Source of the DNA: Stratiolaelaps scimitus
Lineage: Eukaryota; Arthropoda; Arachnida; Mesostigmata; Laelapidae
Length of the DNA: 64,000 nt
Assembly (NCBI GenBank): GCA_019614645.1
Contig: JABWDB010000037.1
Coordinates: 930,001-994,000 of the forward strand
Direction: 5' to 3'
Shown here: positions 25,700 to 38,457 of the stretch, piece after piece
Layout of the letters: each line of letters starts with the position of its first letter
Numbering within the stretch: the stretch's first letter is position 1
The notes under the pieces: generated by a model
Database searches by the model: none
Told to the model about the DNA's origin: nothing
The model's input: the letters and a program-made list of their open reading frames with translations, nothing else
Program-made: the position numbers and the translations under genes

Positions 25700-26900
25700 A
25701 GCACAAAAATTCCCTGAACTCGAAGTCGAGATCGAACGGTGTGCATTCTACCAGAAGAAAAATATTGACTATTTCTTAAAAATAGCGAAATATAATGAAA
25801 ACCATAACTAATATATGGAATCGTTTTTTTTATTACTAGGTGACGGGGCTTTGTGAACTGACAAACAGATCATACAGCACTAGCCATCCATTGCTTTGTT
25901 GTCCGTTAGTTGAAACATGACAGTGACTCTCTTCGTAGGAGCGAAAATCAGTGTAGCTTGACACAGCCGTTAGTTACGTCACGTTAATTATTGTTGTTTA
26001 TGAGTAGCACGCTGTGTGAAGACACAGTTTGAGGATGACAATTGTTCATCTATCATCATGCGATGCGTAATGGAGATATTCTAGCCACAATCATTGCGCA
26101 TATATATATATATATATATATACTAATGGATATTTGAACAAAATCAAGAGCAGTTGATCTCAAGACCAGATCACGAAATATCATAGATTGGAGACGGATA
26201 ACAAAGACGAGAAACTCATCCGCCATCATCTGCCCATCGATATTAATTAGCACAATGAAGCGCATATGCGAAATCCGTACTGATGGTGATGCGGCTGCAT
26301 AGTTAGTTAGCATTAGTCAGTTAATTATATAGTACAAGTTTGTTTGTTCGACTAGACCATCCACAAAACTCCATAATTGACAACTAACAGACATCTACCT
26401 ACGCAGCCTCTCAATCAAACCATGAGCTTCGCTCCGAAATTATCCCATTGCACTTTGCTGTGCTCTGACTCAATGTCATATCATCGCAGCTTATTTCCGA
26501 TTGTGTCTAGCCTCATCTGAATAATTATCTAACCCTTGATAAGTGATAGTCCACTGTCAGTAAAGCAGTTGCACGTAGTAATACAATACGTGAGTTATAG
26601 TTACGATGCGTTCGCCACACGCTGCAATTTTCGTCATTGTCACGGTAATCTTTAGCCCGTAGAAACCCGAGCGGATATGAGAGCCAAGCATTGTCTGTTG
26701 TTAACCTCATTATTTCATCGCTCGTGTTTATATCTAAATCGCCCACTTCGGTTACACCTCCTGCCGACCAAGAGATGCGCTATTACATTGCATTATCCAT
26801 ATCGGCGATGAGCCCAATGTTTGTGGCACAGATGACAGCTATAATAGAGGTTATATATATATATATATATATATATCTCGTTGATTATTCAGTAGTGAGT
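25700..26900. other. AT-rich gap between the two GC-rich blocks
   Basis: (TA)n at 26099-26121 and 26853-26877. No coding sequence recognised. Confidence 0.5.
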
Positions 26901-27704
26901 TAGCGTTACAATCAAATTTGAGTAGAGTTGTTTGTTTGTCGGACGATAATGCAAGTCATACCATAAAAAGGTTTCTCCTAAAAGGATATACATCGTCATA
27001 GAAAAAAAACATTTCGATATTCATTTAATAAGTACTCGACGTCATGAACGCGCATAGCGAGCGAGAGAGAGAGAGACAGACGTTGGTCGAACTCCGTTTC
27101 GGCTGTTCGTCGTCCTCGTAGTGAACCATTATACAATTACTGCTGCTCCGACTTCTTCTTCTGCTGTTGTTGTTGCTGTTGCTGCTATTTGACGGCAGAG
27201 AAATGTCCTTGGTTGTTGTAGCCCGCCGCGTGACTATGACGGTGTCTCATCATCATCATCATCGTCAGTCGATGCCAGCGCCATCTCAGGCGCATACGAA
27301 CAATGAACGGGCTGTTTCGACACCGCCGAGCGACAGCGGCGGCGGCGGCTGTCTGTTCAGCTGTTGCTGGCTACGGGGAACACGGGATATGTTTTTCCTA
27401 TAGCCGACAACGGCGGCGGTGGCCACCGCGCTCAAAGCCGCCCATCTGCTCTGGCTGTTCGACAATGGCTGTTTCCGCATCGAAATCTCTCCGTCCCCAT
27501 TCCTCCTTTCCGCCTAGGGAATACGCGATAGAGGATTGATACACTTACTGCCCCTCGCTCGCATCAACGACAACAGAGGCAAGAGCAAGATACTCGTCGC
27601 GTAACTTTAGCGCGCGACCGTTCACGGAGGACCAACTCGCACACGGTGGTGATATCAGTACAATCGTAGCAGTGGTCCACGTCTGCCTTCGGTAAGCGGA
27701 AATG

Positions 27705-27845
27705 CAACACGTGGGTGTACAGCTCCACCGGGTTCGATCCCCCCAACACCGTTGGACCCTCATTTGCATTTGACGAGCGGAGCTCGTCCGTCTTACGAGG
27801 CTGCAATGCCGAAAGTACAGTGGTACCGTCGACTGAGGTAAATGG
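27705..27845 (+). repeat. SINE-B copy 1
   Basis: B box GGGTTCGATCC near 27730, then GTTGGACCCTCATTTGCATT, GTCCGTCTTACGAGGCTGCA and ATGCCGAAAGTACAGTGG. It matches the reverse-oriented copies at 53-56 kb. The minus-strand open frames across it are therefore repeat-derived. Confidence 0.8.
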
Positions 27846-28229
27846 TGTCCGGGAGTCAGGCAATCCCGAAGTAATTCTAGTTTAGTAGTCCACGTTCAGC
27901 TCAATAGGTGCAAGAAGGTTGTCGCTTCTTGTAGTGGGAAGACGACGACTGTTAGCACCGGGCCCAAGCAATCCTCTTATCGACTTGGTGAAGCAGCAAT
28001 AGCAGTCGAAGCGCGCGCCAATGTAGCGCTCCCTGTCGCTGCTGTTGACAAAGAGACATTTGCGCCAGTTTGCCCATCATCCACACATTCGTACCCAAAG
28101 TAAATACAAGAGAGTGAATGAACTTCTTCAGGCGACCAGCGGCTGGGGATGTGGGGGCTGAGCCAAAGACACAAGCATCGGCCATAGTCCACACGGAAAG
28201 ACTTACGAGCGCAAGGACACGAACGCCGA

Positions 28230-28265
28230 TACACACACACACATATATATATATGTGTGTGTGTG
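28230..28265. repeat. (AC)n-(AT)n-(GT)n palindromic microsatellite
   Basis: About 12 bases each of AC, AT and GT repeats make a near-perfect palindrome. Confidence 0.92.
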
Positions 28266-29149
28266 GGCGACACCGTGTCGCGATGAAGTGGTGTTGACAG
28301 TCGGCGACGCCGGCGGCAGCGGCGGAGGACGGGTGATAGTTGTCGGTTGACCGCCCTTTTGGTCGTGTCCAGGTGACCGGGGTGGGTCACTCGAGGAAAT
28401 GTTCCCTTTGGTCCCTCTCATTGAGCGAATGGAGCGAGATACAAACGAGTGGGACGGATGGAAGGTCTATTATTAATCGAGTAGGCCTCATAGACATTTG
28501 AGGACGTTGAATTTTCGGCCGAGAGTCAGCCCCTGAAAAGGGCTTACTTTGCAGTAGCATGCTAAGCGGTATCGACCGTATGACGAGAGTGAGAGAGAGA
28601 TGAGAAAGAATCATGATAACTATACGCGAGTGACATAGTGAACAAGACAGGATTTCCTGTCCTGAATTCGGCCATCAATTTGTTTCAGTATCGGTTTTCA
28701 CCGGCAGGTGTCGATCGTAAGTCCTGACGACCTACGTCAAGTGACTCAAGTGATTGGAAAAGTGGAACGCTAAAAGAAATAGAATGAATGAATGAATCAA
28801 TAGCACTTTGGTAACACGCCCCTCTCCCCCTTACAGCCATAACTAAGATGAGATGAATTGTTTGCCGACAGTCAATCATCTGGCTGAAGTGGAGGCTCTT
28901 GTCATCTTCAGGGAATCTTTTTTTTTCTGAGACACAGACACGCACAACACCGGCGTGTGAGATTGCTATTGGAAATATCGACTAGCATCGTATAAGGAAA
29001 GTTGGTATGAAACAACACAATACAGGGTGTGTTGTTTCTCAGAAGACAACACCCTGTCGTAGTTCAGCTTAGGATTTGATTCGTTTACTAGAACCACTAA
29101 TACAACCTAATGCCTGATTGACTTCACATACACCTAATGTTTTCTGAGG

Positions 29150-29262
29150 TCTGACCCTCAGCTAACGTCTAACGCCCGCGGTGTTGCTTTTGCGTTGGGT
29201 CGTAAGAAGGACAACCTCTTTAATTGCAAATGTGCAACGGTGGGGATCGAACCGACGTCAAA
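29150..29262 (-). repeat. SINE-B copy 2
   Basis: On plus: CTGACCCTCAGC (tail hairpin), AACGTCTAACGCC, GTCGTAAGAAGGACAACCTC, TGCAAATGTGCAACGGTGGG, GATCGAACC (reverse B box). Confidence 0.8.
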
Positions 29263-29823
29263 CACAACCCGTCAACACAATCTGTATGTGTTCAACAACG
29301 ATGTTCCATAGTGGAGATGCTTTGGCATGTTCAGATCTTTCGCCTTGTTTGAAACTTGTTAAGTTTTCTAACACACTTAATTGCTTGAACGTATATCTGA
29401 AAGCATACGTCCATAATATGTGTCCTAATTAGTGAAAAATATATATTTTCTTGTATAAGAAGTGAACAAAGTTATTGTTGTAGCTTGTATGGGTACACCG
29501 AGTAGGTATTTCCGCTATTTCTTATGACACAATGCTAACAGCTCTGCAACTAATATGAAAGGTAACAGCCAATCGCTGAGTGCTATTAGATACCACAACA
29601 ATAGTTTAGTACAATAGATACTCCACAAAAAAAAACGATAGCATAGAACACACGGTGAACACATCGTCAGGGACGAGTCAAGTTTGCGGTTGAAAAAAGA
29701 AGGTATTATAATCGACTGATTGTAGCTGTTGTTGGAAAAACGGAATACATCTCTAGTGTTTCGAATATGTGAACCTGTCCGGGATGGAACAGTATACAGA
29801 ATAGATACACCAGAAAGGGAGTC

Positions 29824-29833
29824 ATATATATAG

Positions 29834-29877
<44 letters not shown>
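29824..29877. repeat. (TA)n-(TG)n compound microsatellite
   Basis: TA repeats to about 29859, then TG repeats. They create a spurious 149-codon minus-strand open frame. Confidence 0.95.
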
Positions 29878-29996
29878 AGGGGCCCTCAACGATTCGCAAG
29901 GGATACTCCTAAAATATAATAGATAGGTTATGAAATTAAACACGAGTTTAAATACGAGCATCAATATTCATCATGATGCTCGGTAAATTGCAACAG

Positions 29997-29999
<3 letters not shown>

Positions 30000-30044
<45 letters not shown>
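30000..30044. repeat. (TA)n microsatellite
   Basis: About 45 bases of uninterrupted TA. Confidence 0.95.
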
Positions 30045-30045
<1 letters not shown>

Positions 30046-31819
30046 CGCAGGCTAAGAGCTAAATAAATAAATGAAAGCATTAATCAAGAGTGCACATGAA
30101 TCTGCACTATATATAACTGTGTTCTAATTAGTTGTTGTTCGTCGTTTACTTCACTATCATGAAGTAGTGTCAGATGCTTTGTCCACAATGTCCCACCTTA
30201 TATTTATTCATTTTATTTACCACACTTAGATAGTATGATGCGCTCTCTGCTCAGCAAGCCTAACTCAAGGTTGGACCCGTTGTCACCAAAGTGGACGAGA
30301 ATAATGATGATGATGATTCTAACTGAATAGACGAATAGAATCTCAACGAGTTCCTCAATTTAGACATCGTTTATATGGCGTCAAGCGCCGAATGGAACCG
30401 CACACCGAGATTTGCTACATAGGCGACCACCATGGGACTATTTCCTTGGCGGGAGGTAAAAAGCAACAACAAAACAGCCAAAAATAGAAGAACACATTTA
30501 TCTCTGCTGCTGTTAATCTCGTAACTGATGATGCTCTCGCTCTGGGAGCTTCGTTCATTTGGACGGCACGATATAATCGGTTACAAACACGAAACGAGGA
30601 ACGCCAAGCACGCTATGAGTCATATCTCGTAATACGGACGTTTGTATTTCATAATAATAACAATATTATATAGTTCATGTTGCATGGTTCGTGTGTCATA
30701 ATGTTTATGTATCTATGTACAATAGATTAATCAAGACAACACGACCACACTATAACTTTCTGTTTCATTACAAGCTGAATAATCGGTGCTCGTGCTAAAA
30801 CGCCGCGATATCTCTATCCAGCTTGATACATCGTGGCTAATGGACACACATATCGATTTTCTTATTGCTTCGTTGAAAAGCACACCTTTTGCGTTGTATG
30901 CCGATTCGAGACCGCATCGTCGCGTTGGCTTGCACTGATTATACCTGCTTGCTATCTGGTATTTTGTTGTCCATTGCTGGTAAGTCGATTACGCAGGGAG
31001 AAATTGTTAAAAAAACCGGGTCTCTCTCTCTGTCTTAGGCAGAGGATCGAGGATGATGCGTCGTCAGAAACAACGGCAGAGGGCTTGCTTTGCTATTTTA
31101 GTGTTTCCAAGGGTATCTTTGGGTGCTCCTGCTGAGACGTTTCGTATGAACAAGACGATTAAGTTGCACAGGGGTAATCAAGACGGCCACGGTTTTGGGT
31201 AAGGCAATAAACACGATACAAGGTAAATCAATTTTGATACAAATGAAAAACACCTTAGGTGTTTATCTTAGCAAACATTAAGAATGGTGTCTCCAATTCA
31301 TTAAGCTCACAGGGCAAACCTTTAGGAATTATCTGTATATGTCTCCACATACATTAGGACCAAAAAAAACAAGGCCGAGATGGAAACATTTCTTAATGTT
31401 CGATAATAATAATAATAATAATAATATAAATGGCATAGCCAAGACATTTCTTAGGTACACCGGAAATTTAGCTAATTCATATTTTATATTACGCTTGTCC
31501 CCGACAACTTAGTGTACGAACGTCGGCTAACGAATAGGGAACATACTTAGATGTGGCTTGTAGATGCGTCGATGGGCGTTCAAAAAATAGAGCCGAGTCA
31601 CCATTTTATTATCTATAAACGGCTGCTGGAGACGGAACTATGGATGAATTTTAGAGATCGAGCTTATACGTGTCGACATTGTCCTTCAACGAGATGAAAG
31701 TGCATTTCACGAGCAAACTTAAGATCACTGTAACTTCATATAGCTCATTAATAACTTGAAGTTCAGTCGACAGCCCTAGACAACGCGGGGTCTCGTCGAT
31801 CTGTGAATGTGTATCGGTA

Positions 31820-31983
31820 AGGTGAGGTAAGATAAAAACAGTACAATTTTTATAAATGCTTTAATTACAACGCTTGCGTGTCACCCGGTCGTAGGACGAC
31901 TCGAACCTGCGGCCTCCGACGTTTCTACTTAAACCAGAGACGAACTTAGTCGACCCATCGTCCAAGCGCCATCTATCGCGCTG
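31820..31983 (-). repeat. SINE-A copy, diverged
   Basis: On plus: degraded tail, ACAATTTTTATAAATGCTTT, then GACTCGAACCTGCGGCCTCC (reverse B box) and ACTTAGTCGACCCATCGTCC plus AAGCGCCA (reverse A-box head), ending at TCGCGCTGA. Confidence 0.85.
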
Positions 31984-32199
31984 AAAGTATTTCTTTTTTA
32001 TAATAATTTTCTATTTTCTTGTCAATTCCGCCGTTCATGTCAGTAACAAAGACTGAGATATTCACAAGAAGACTCTAGGTCGAAGATCGTTCGAACGCTG
32101 TTATATTTACAAGAGCGGTAAAGAAAAGTACTTTCAGTAAGATCACCTTTCGACCCAAACGAGTCCTCCGTTTGGCGTATCTCGGCGTAATGTACATTC

Positions 32200-32282
32200 A
32201 TTTAAACGGGGCTGTCCGTCTTATGAAGCTGCCTATGCTGAAAGCAACTCCTTTACACATTTAAGGCTTAGAGTCAATCTGA
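32200..32282 (+). repeat. SINE-B copy 3, fragment
   Basis: TTTAAACGGGGCTGTCCGTC, TTATGAAGCTGCCTATGCTG, AAAGCAACTCC. This is the middle part of the element only, without the B box. Confidence 0.65.
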
Positions 32283-34312
32283 AAATCGTCTAGGTCAAAA
32301 GCGCACTTATGCTCCCGTGTCTCCTTCGCAGTAACTGGTTATACAACCAATTGGAGCATCTTCGATTAGCCATGAAAGTCTCCGCGAATCGAAATTGTTC
32401 GAATAGATTTCTCCTTTGCACTCTCACTATTAGCTAGAAGGGTTCACCTGGCAAATTAATAATGAATTTTAACATAAACTGCAACTGTCGCTTTCGCACA
32501 GCAATGGTCGTTTACAACAAGATACTAAGATGTGTTTAGCTGAGCAGTAACACAATTATGTTTGATACCGACCGTATGGAAATTGTTATAGTGTTAGATT
32601 AGTAAAATTATACGAAAGGTGGATGCGTCGATTGACGGGAGTTCGATCGGCGCGAGACGTGGAATCACTCGAAGTCTCTATTATCTGACATGCTTACTCA
32701 TGTTTAGTCTTTAATCACACATGCATTGTACAGAAAAAAATGTTCTTATCTCTAGGGGTAATACGAGTTGCCAGTGGCTATACGCCTATATTTGCCAAAA
32801 GTCTACCGAGAGGGTATGTATCAACTCTGTCCACCGATATTGCCACCGGTGTCGAAGTGGGATCAAATTCAAGCCTGACAAATGTTTATAGCTGCAGATC
32901 AAGGTAACAACTATTATAATACAGACTCAAGGAGAAAGTAAAGAAGCTACAATATACGGTGCTAGCTAGGGAGCGAACTTAAAAACTTAGGGAGCCACGT
33001 TTTTATTTAATAAATTTCTTCTTCTTATTAGATTTCAGTCTGCTTCATCATTTATTTTTATTTTTTTGCTCGTCCCACTCTGACACGGGTTTATCCACAT
33101 GGTGTTTATTTATTTCGAATTTTATTTCAAGATTATGAATGATGGATATGATCATTATGAAAAATCTCCCTTCGTCTGACCTAGATCTGTTTTAAATGAG
33201 TTCGATATCTCGATATAATTGTGATCGTCACGTGGAGACGTTTGGTATGTATCACTCACGAGACATTTATCAGGCGCAATGCGCGCATAGACACCACGCG
33301 TCGTTAATTATCTAATGATGCCGCATGGGTGGAGCTCAACGGCTGCATTTCTTAGTTTCGCAAGTGACATTACAAAATATAGATACGCCAATTCCAGTCT
33401 GCTGCATAAATGTGTTCGTTATTTGGTGCGAACACGTCAAAGCTGTCAGATTCACGTAGTTGAGTTGTTACCGACGGCTGCCTTAAGTTCGACGTGGCCA
33501 GGTCGCATATACAGATCATACGGTTAACTCTCGTTTTCTATAATAGTAATATTGTTCTAGGATTTTTATAGGGCTGAAATCTCTCAGCAATAATAATAAT
33601 AAGAATAATGAGAGCTAGCAGCATTATATAATAACAGGAATACCAATTTCGTAGGTTTCAAAAAAAATACACAAGTTAGTTAGGTCAAAGTGGAAATGTG
33701 GCCCGCTTCAATACCTAATACTTACATAGATACACAATTTCAATTGACGACAGTAAAAAATGTTCCCATATCTTCTCAGCACTCTCCACATACGCCACGC
33801 GCACACACACACAAAACAGCCAATTAACATGTTTCACTATTAATTTCCCATTGTAGAACAGAGTGAACGTATGTGGGATCTTCGGTTTCGTTAATTATGC
33901 CATTTACACTTTCAGAGTAAGGAGGTTGTCTCTCCATTGTCTGTCAATCCACCTCTTTTACTAAATGGAGATTTCTTACAAAGCGGACTCGACCCATCAT
34001 CCCTTCTTCGTTAAGCCATGAAGCTGGTTGTATAATATTATTGTATATATGTTTTCTCTTTGTGCAGGATAAATCAACCTACTTGAGTTGATAATTAGAA
34101 TCACGTTCGTGCACAGGAAATCTCGCACGTAATAAACTACGCTTTATTTAATAAACTACGCTTGCTATAGATATCGCTTCAATATTTGGTAAACTATAGA
34201 ATTTGACGAGTATAAAAAATAATAATTTTAGATAGTTATTTTAAGTAAAAGGCAATGACTACATTTTACCCTGGGCGCCGTCCGTTCTATCGGCCACTCC
34301 TTGGTCCCTACC

Positions 34313-34522
34313 TTAGCAGCATATAGATACCGTAAAAAAAAACTCGACCACCTTAGATCGATACTTGTATGTACATATATACATTTGAACCTCAAACGTC
34401 GTAATCGTCTTCATCTCATTAGCCTGAGTAATGAAATATGATTCAACGTCTGTCGACTCGAATTTAGCCCGGGCCAAAAAACACGCGGTTTCTACCGCCT
34501 TCACCGAACGATGTATTAAACA
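34313..34522 (-). CDS. Unrecognised candidate exon
   Basis: After a good acceptor CTATTTGCAG| (exon would begin at 34522) the minus strand is open for about 70 codons. It reads CLIHRSVKAVETACF then LARAKFESTDVESYFITQ, which looks like natural protein for the first 45 codons. After that it becomes AT-rich and implausible, so a real exon would end near GAG|GTTCAAATG or AAT|GTATATATG. No family is recognised and no partner exon is found. Confidence 0.2.
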   Translation of the reverse strand, partial: CLIHRSVKAVETACFLARAKFESTDVESYFITQANEMKTITTFEVQMYICTYKYRSKVVEFFFTVSICC

Positions 34523-36073
34523 CTGCAAATAGTTTAGATTCTTCTTAAATCTGTGTTTTTATTTCGTTTTGACATTTTTTACAGTTGTTTTTCCTTTTTT
34601 TCTCGTCTTCTGCAGTTGTGGTGACCATCGAGCAGCTAAGAGACATGAACATTCTCTCTACAAGACACGCACACACGCATATATATATATATATATCTAT
34701 GTTTTTTCTTTCGAACATTTGCTCGTGTTTGGTGCTCTCGCCCCCCCACCCACCACCACCAGATTCGGCCTGTTACCTCTCTGTCTACTTTGCCACATCA
34801 GCCCGCCGCCGATAAAATCGAACATGAACATTATTTCGCACGCTGTCGACACAGACCCGTCGATGGCTTCGTTAAACGTCGCCCGTCATTGTCCTTTATC
34901 TTCTATTACCACTACTATAACGACTAGTTTCAGAGGTTATAATCATACTCAAGCTTAAATTTGACCTAAATTTTCTTTTGTTGCAAGCGGCAGTACAGGG
35001 CAGTGGACAATCCGACGGTACTAATTACCATCCCCTCATAAACAGAGTGAAACTATCTCATACAGCCATCAGTTGTGCCCGTCGCGCTAGTTTGCACCGT
35101 TTACTGTTATTTACAAAATAATTCCTCGGGGCTTGTGCTTCATATAACTTAAGGTAGTTGAAATTCCTTTCTCGTTCGATATAATCGGTACTATCCACCT
35201 CAGCTTCAAATGTTACGGAGTTCAGTCCACGGCACTTGTAAGTTTTCATTAGCATAGTTTCCGCATAGAAAAATGAATGAATTCATTTTTCAATATATAT
35301 ATATATATATATATAACTTATTGTTTCTGAAAGTATGAGGGGTTCACCGGGTATATTGTAATGCTCTAGAGCTGGCGCTTGCGGTTTTTCCCTAATTAAA
35401 ATATCCCGATATGTTTGCTACAATATTATGACTACACTGATTCCGCTTAATGATGACACTATTCACACTAGCTCTGTCTCTCTCTCTCTCTCTCTCACTC
35501 TCTAATTATCCGCTGCAGAAAAATGGCAGTTCTTCCACAGAACAACGGGCCTCCCGAAACGTTTTCTATGCTGATACAGATTCATCATGAAGGTGTTTGT
35601 GGGGATAACACTTACAGAAATATATTAATAAAAATATCCCTTCGCCGATGGTGTTCCGCTGGCAGACTCCGTCAACAAACTCAATTTCTAGCGTGGACGC
35701 TTCAATCTGTACAGTTTATAATATATCCCGGAAAAACCCAACACTCTCCCTAGACATGATGGATCATCTCGATGCTTTCACTAGCCAACCTATGACGACG
35801 GCATTGCTAATATGTATGGCAATATTTGCATTAAGTTTCTCCGTATGCATAATATGATTACAAGTTACAACCCCGTCGCCCCCGAAACTCATTTCACGAA
35901 CGGCGGCTTCATTCCGCCAAAGAGTTCGACAATTACTAGATACTCCCCATACCTACTTCAATATGGTGGAGTCAACAGGTCGACCTTTGACACCTCTCTC
36001 TCTTTCTCTCTCGCTCTTTTCCCGATCAAATATATCTACTTGGTTATTAGCGCAACATCCTAGCAATTGCGTA
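34523..36073. other. Region downstream of SAMM50
   Basis: A short minus-strand open frame with ATG at 35255 (65 codons, to 35058) is unmatched. (TA)n at 35292-35314 and (CT)n at 35474-35498. No AATAAA for SAMM50 could be fixed; TATAAA on minus near 35713 is one weak option. Confidence 0.4.
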
Positions 36074-38457
36074 TTACAAGAATATCATCCCGATGCCAAC
36101 TTGTAGGCCACCACTAGTTCGATCCTGCGGTTGATGTTTTAGCGGCATGACATAGTTGAGCTCAATCCGCGCCATGTGGCCCATTGAGAGGACTAGTCCT
36201 AACCCTGTCGACACCCGGGGGTCCTTGAGGCGTTCAGTGTTCCACCCTTCGCAAAGAGCGCCACTGGTAACAAATCCATGCAGGCGGAGATACTCCCCAA
36301 TGAATCCGTGTCCACGTCGGAACGGTAGCGGCGCATATAGATGGGCACCGGCTGACCAGTATGTCGTACCTCCAAGACTTGATCCCTCGGCATGGGGACC
36401 AACGCCTCGAAGCTGAAATCCACGAAGGTCAAGTGGACCGCCGAGGAAGAACTTATCGCAGATGTTGTGATTTCCATCGACCGTTGTCATGTGGCCTGCG
36501 TTCGATGCCAACTGAAAGACGACATCGTTCAACAGCGAATAGTTGGCCTGATGCTCGACTTCGTGCTTGATGAAACCGATATCGCCACCTAAACGGCCGC
36601 CAGCAAACTCTTGGCTCAGCCGGGCAAAATAGCCACTTGTTGGCAAGATCGTGTTGTCTCTCGTATCGATTGTCACAGTGTGCTTAAGTGCAGACTTCAG
36701 CGAGTGGCCCATCTGTTCTCGGACTGGAAACGGCACCGTAATACCGAGAGGATTGAGTTCCCGCCACACGCCCTCCCACCGAAGTGTATGATGCACACCT
36801 GCCAACGACTCAAAGTCGACGCCTGCTAAAAGGCCTCGATTGCATGCCCTAAATGTGTTCCAAGGGTAGTCGGCTGCCTGCTGGTAGACTGCCGCCGTCA
36901 AGCGAGGGTTATGCCGGCCAAGGAATGGCTTACTGGCCGTAAAGTTGAAACTGCTCGAATGTTTTGTCCCGTATTGATATTCGGCCTGGAGGACCTCTCC
37001 ACGTCCACCGACGTTAGGTAGCTTAGCACCAACAACCATGGAGCCTTCATTGTGGTCGACCAATGTGTTCACACCCCCGACAAGCCAATTTCTTTCTTGA
37101 ACTTTAAACGTAACTTCGTACCCGTTCGGGGAAGCATCAGGTCCTTTTGATGTGTCAATATTGATAGTAATCTTCTTGAATGCGTCGAGTATCTCAAGTT
37201 GCCGGCGGACGTCAGAGCATCCAGCGAGCACCTATACAAATCACGAGCAGAACGATCAACTGTATGATTATGAAACTGATTATGACAAGATTATCAAGCT
37301 GCTCTCCAAAAATGTCAAACTGACAAAACTTGCAATGCTATGTATGCTATGGTGGGGCAAATTTATTTCGTGTAAATTAAATATTCTCTATAATTATGAA
37401 TATATTTATAATGCACGATCGATTATTTGTAGCCTACCAAAAGTGTCGATATATGTGGTGAACTCTTAATACAAAACTAACAGGAAATTAAACAACGGTA
37501 TCCGAAAGAAAAACCATTAAAAATCATATAATAAAATGGACTGAGAAATCAACGTATAGAGAGAACAAATATGGTCAGCTAATATCGATAATGATGATTC
37601 AGACAAATCCAAACTATGCATCATATATGTATGACCAATTATTCTGGCAAAATTAATAATAATTACGAAATTTTATATAACCATATTAAAAAATGGCCTA
37701 ATAATTGATAAGTGAACTGCATCTTCACGCACACACACACACATGTATATATATATATTCTTTTTTTAAAGATACGGTCTGGTATTTTGTATTTTGTGGT
37801 AAATGTGTTTGTTTTATTTAATGTTTTGCGATATATTCTTGTGGCATTTGATGGCAGAATACTAAAACACCACAAAATACAAAATAGCAGCACAAACGAT
37901 TTTAAATACAGCTAACAGACGTAACATGTCTCACAAACTTTCAATGCTATTTAATAACAAAAATACAATACAAGTGTTAACGAACACACCGAATACTCCG
38001 CTTTAGATGTTCATACATCAGGGCAAAAATGGAAATTCGCTTCCAACAGAACGATACAGAATCAAATACACGCGTCATATCGCACGTATTTTTCAAACAC
38101 TGCCAACCAAATTATTACCATTATTATTATTATCTAAATAGCTACGGATACCGGCGGCTACGGATGAAACCGGCTGTTTGGCACCACCTCAAATTGTTTA
38201 TCAATCGTGTTCGATTCGATGTGCGCTTGCATCTCCGCAATCATTTCTCGCTCAATTCTACCACGACGATATCGTACCTGCTGAAAATCGGTGCAGTCCA
38301 TGAGATCTTGTATAGCTTTAGCAAGGACGTCATTCTTGGTACGGGCCACGCCATCGATGTGGACTCGGTCGACTCGCGCGGCAACCGTGGATCCATCGCC
38401 ATTAGCCGTGCCCTCCACGGGGTCGACTGGAGCCGCCTTGGCGTACACAGTACCCAT
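36074..38457 (-). CDS. SAMM50: SAMM50 / SAM50, mitochondrial outer-membrane beta-barrel assembly protein (two coding exons)
   Basis: The coding sequence joins exon 1 (38457 down to 38278, 60 codons) to exon 2 (37231 down to 36074, 385 codons plus TAA), giving 445 residues; the human protein is about 469. The junction is CAG|GTACGA at the donor and TTTGTATAG| at the acceptor, phase 0, and it restores the SAM50 alignment without a gap. The start MGTVYAK matches the animal SAM50 N-terminus, and no in-frame ATG lies upstream in the open frame. Residues about 29-105 form the single POTRA domain (VHIDGVARTKND). From about 120 the Omp85 barrel begins (NEGSMVVGAKLPN, RWEGVWREL, GHSLKSALKH). The L6-type LRGF motif is at about 329-332, and the C-terminus QVGIGMIFL fits a beta-signal. 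By family knowledge this is the core of the SAM complex, which inserts VDAC, TOM40 and other barrels into the outer membrane and contacts MICOS. The frame is intact. The 5' UTR and poly(A) site were not determined. Confidence 0.97.
37232..38277 (-). other. SAMM50: Intron 1 of SAMM50
   Basis: This 1046-base intron begins GTACGA and ends TATAG on the minus strand. It is AT-rich and holds a (CA)n-(TA)n stretch near 37730-37760 but no SINE copy. It splits the POTRA domain after residue 60. Confidence 0.93.

Larger units (their letters stand above)
21767..25700. other. GC- and triplet-rich domain, probable 5' region of the RhoGAP gene
   Basis: This stretch lies upstream of the minus-strand RhoGAP exon. 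It is clearly richer in GC and CpG than its surroundings and packed with CTG/CAG, CCG/CGG, (CT)n/(GA)n (24860-24900, 25450-25470) and (CG)n tracts. GA/CT tracts are typical of arthropod promoters (GAGA-type). Many overlapping open frames occur on both strands, but all are made by the triplet repeats and none is recognised. I infer a promoter with 5' UTR exons; no start site can be fixed. Confidence 0.4.
26900..28500. other. Second GC- and triplet-rich block
   Basis: GA tracts at about 27060-27078, CTG/TTG runs near 27165, CAT repeats near 27250 and CGG runs near 27340 and 27415. It includes SINE-B copy 1 at 27705-27845. Open frames overlap on both strands without a recognisable domain. It may be the distal promoter or 5' UTR of the same gene, or another gene start. 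Confidence 0.3.
28500..34312. other. Intergenic, no gene recognised
   Basis: Two SINE-B copies, one SINE-A copy and long microsatellites near 30 kb. A strong donor-like CTG|GTAAGT at 30980 follows an open frame (30833-31135), but no start, acceptor or known domain supports an exon. An imperfect hairpin lies at about 29023-29058. Confidence 0.5.

Noticed and set aside
27564..27863. Minus-strand open frame that looked coding
   Set aside because: It overlaps SINE-B copy 1, whose sequence recurs at 29, 53, 54 and 56 kb.
29515..29964. 149-codon minus-strand open frame
   Set aside because: It runs through (TA)n-(TG)n and reads as alternating Ile-Tyr and Thr-His, with no domain.
30833..31135. Open frame with a membrane-like stretch and a strong internal donor at 30980
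   Set aside because: It has no ATG in frame, no acceptor and no known domain; the donor motif alone is not enough.
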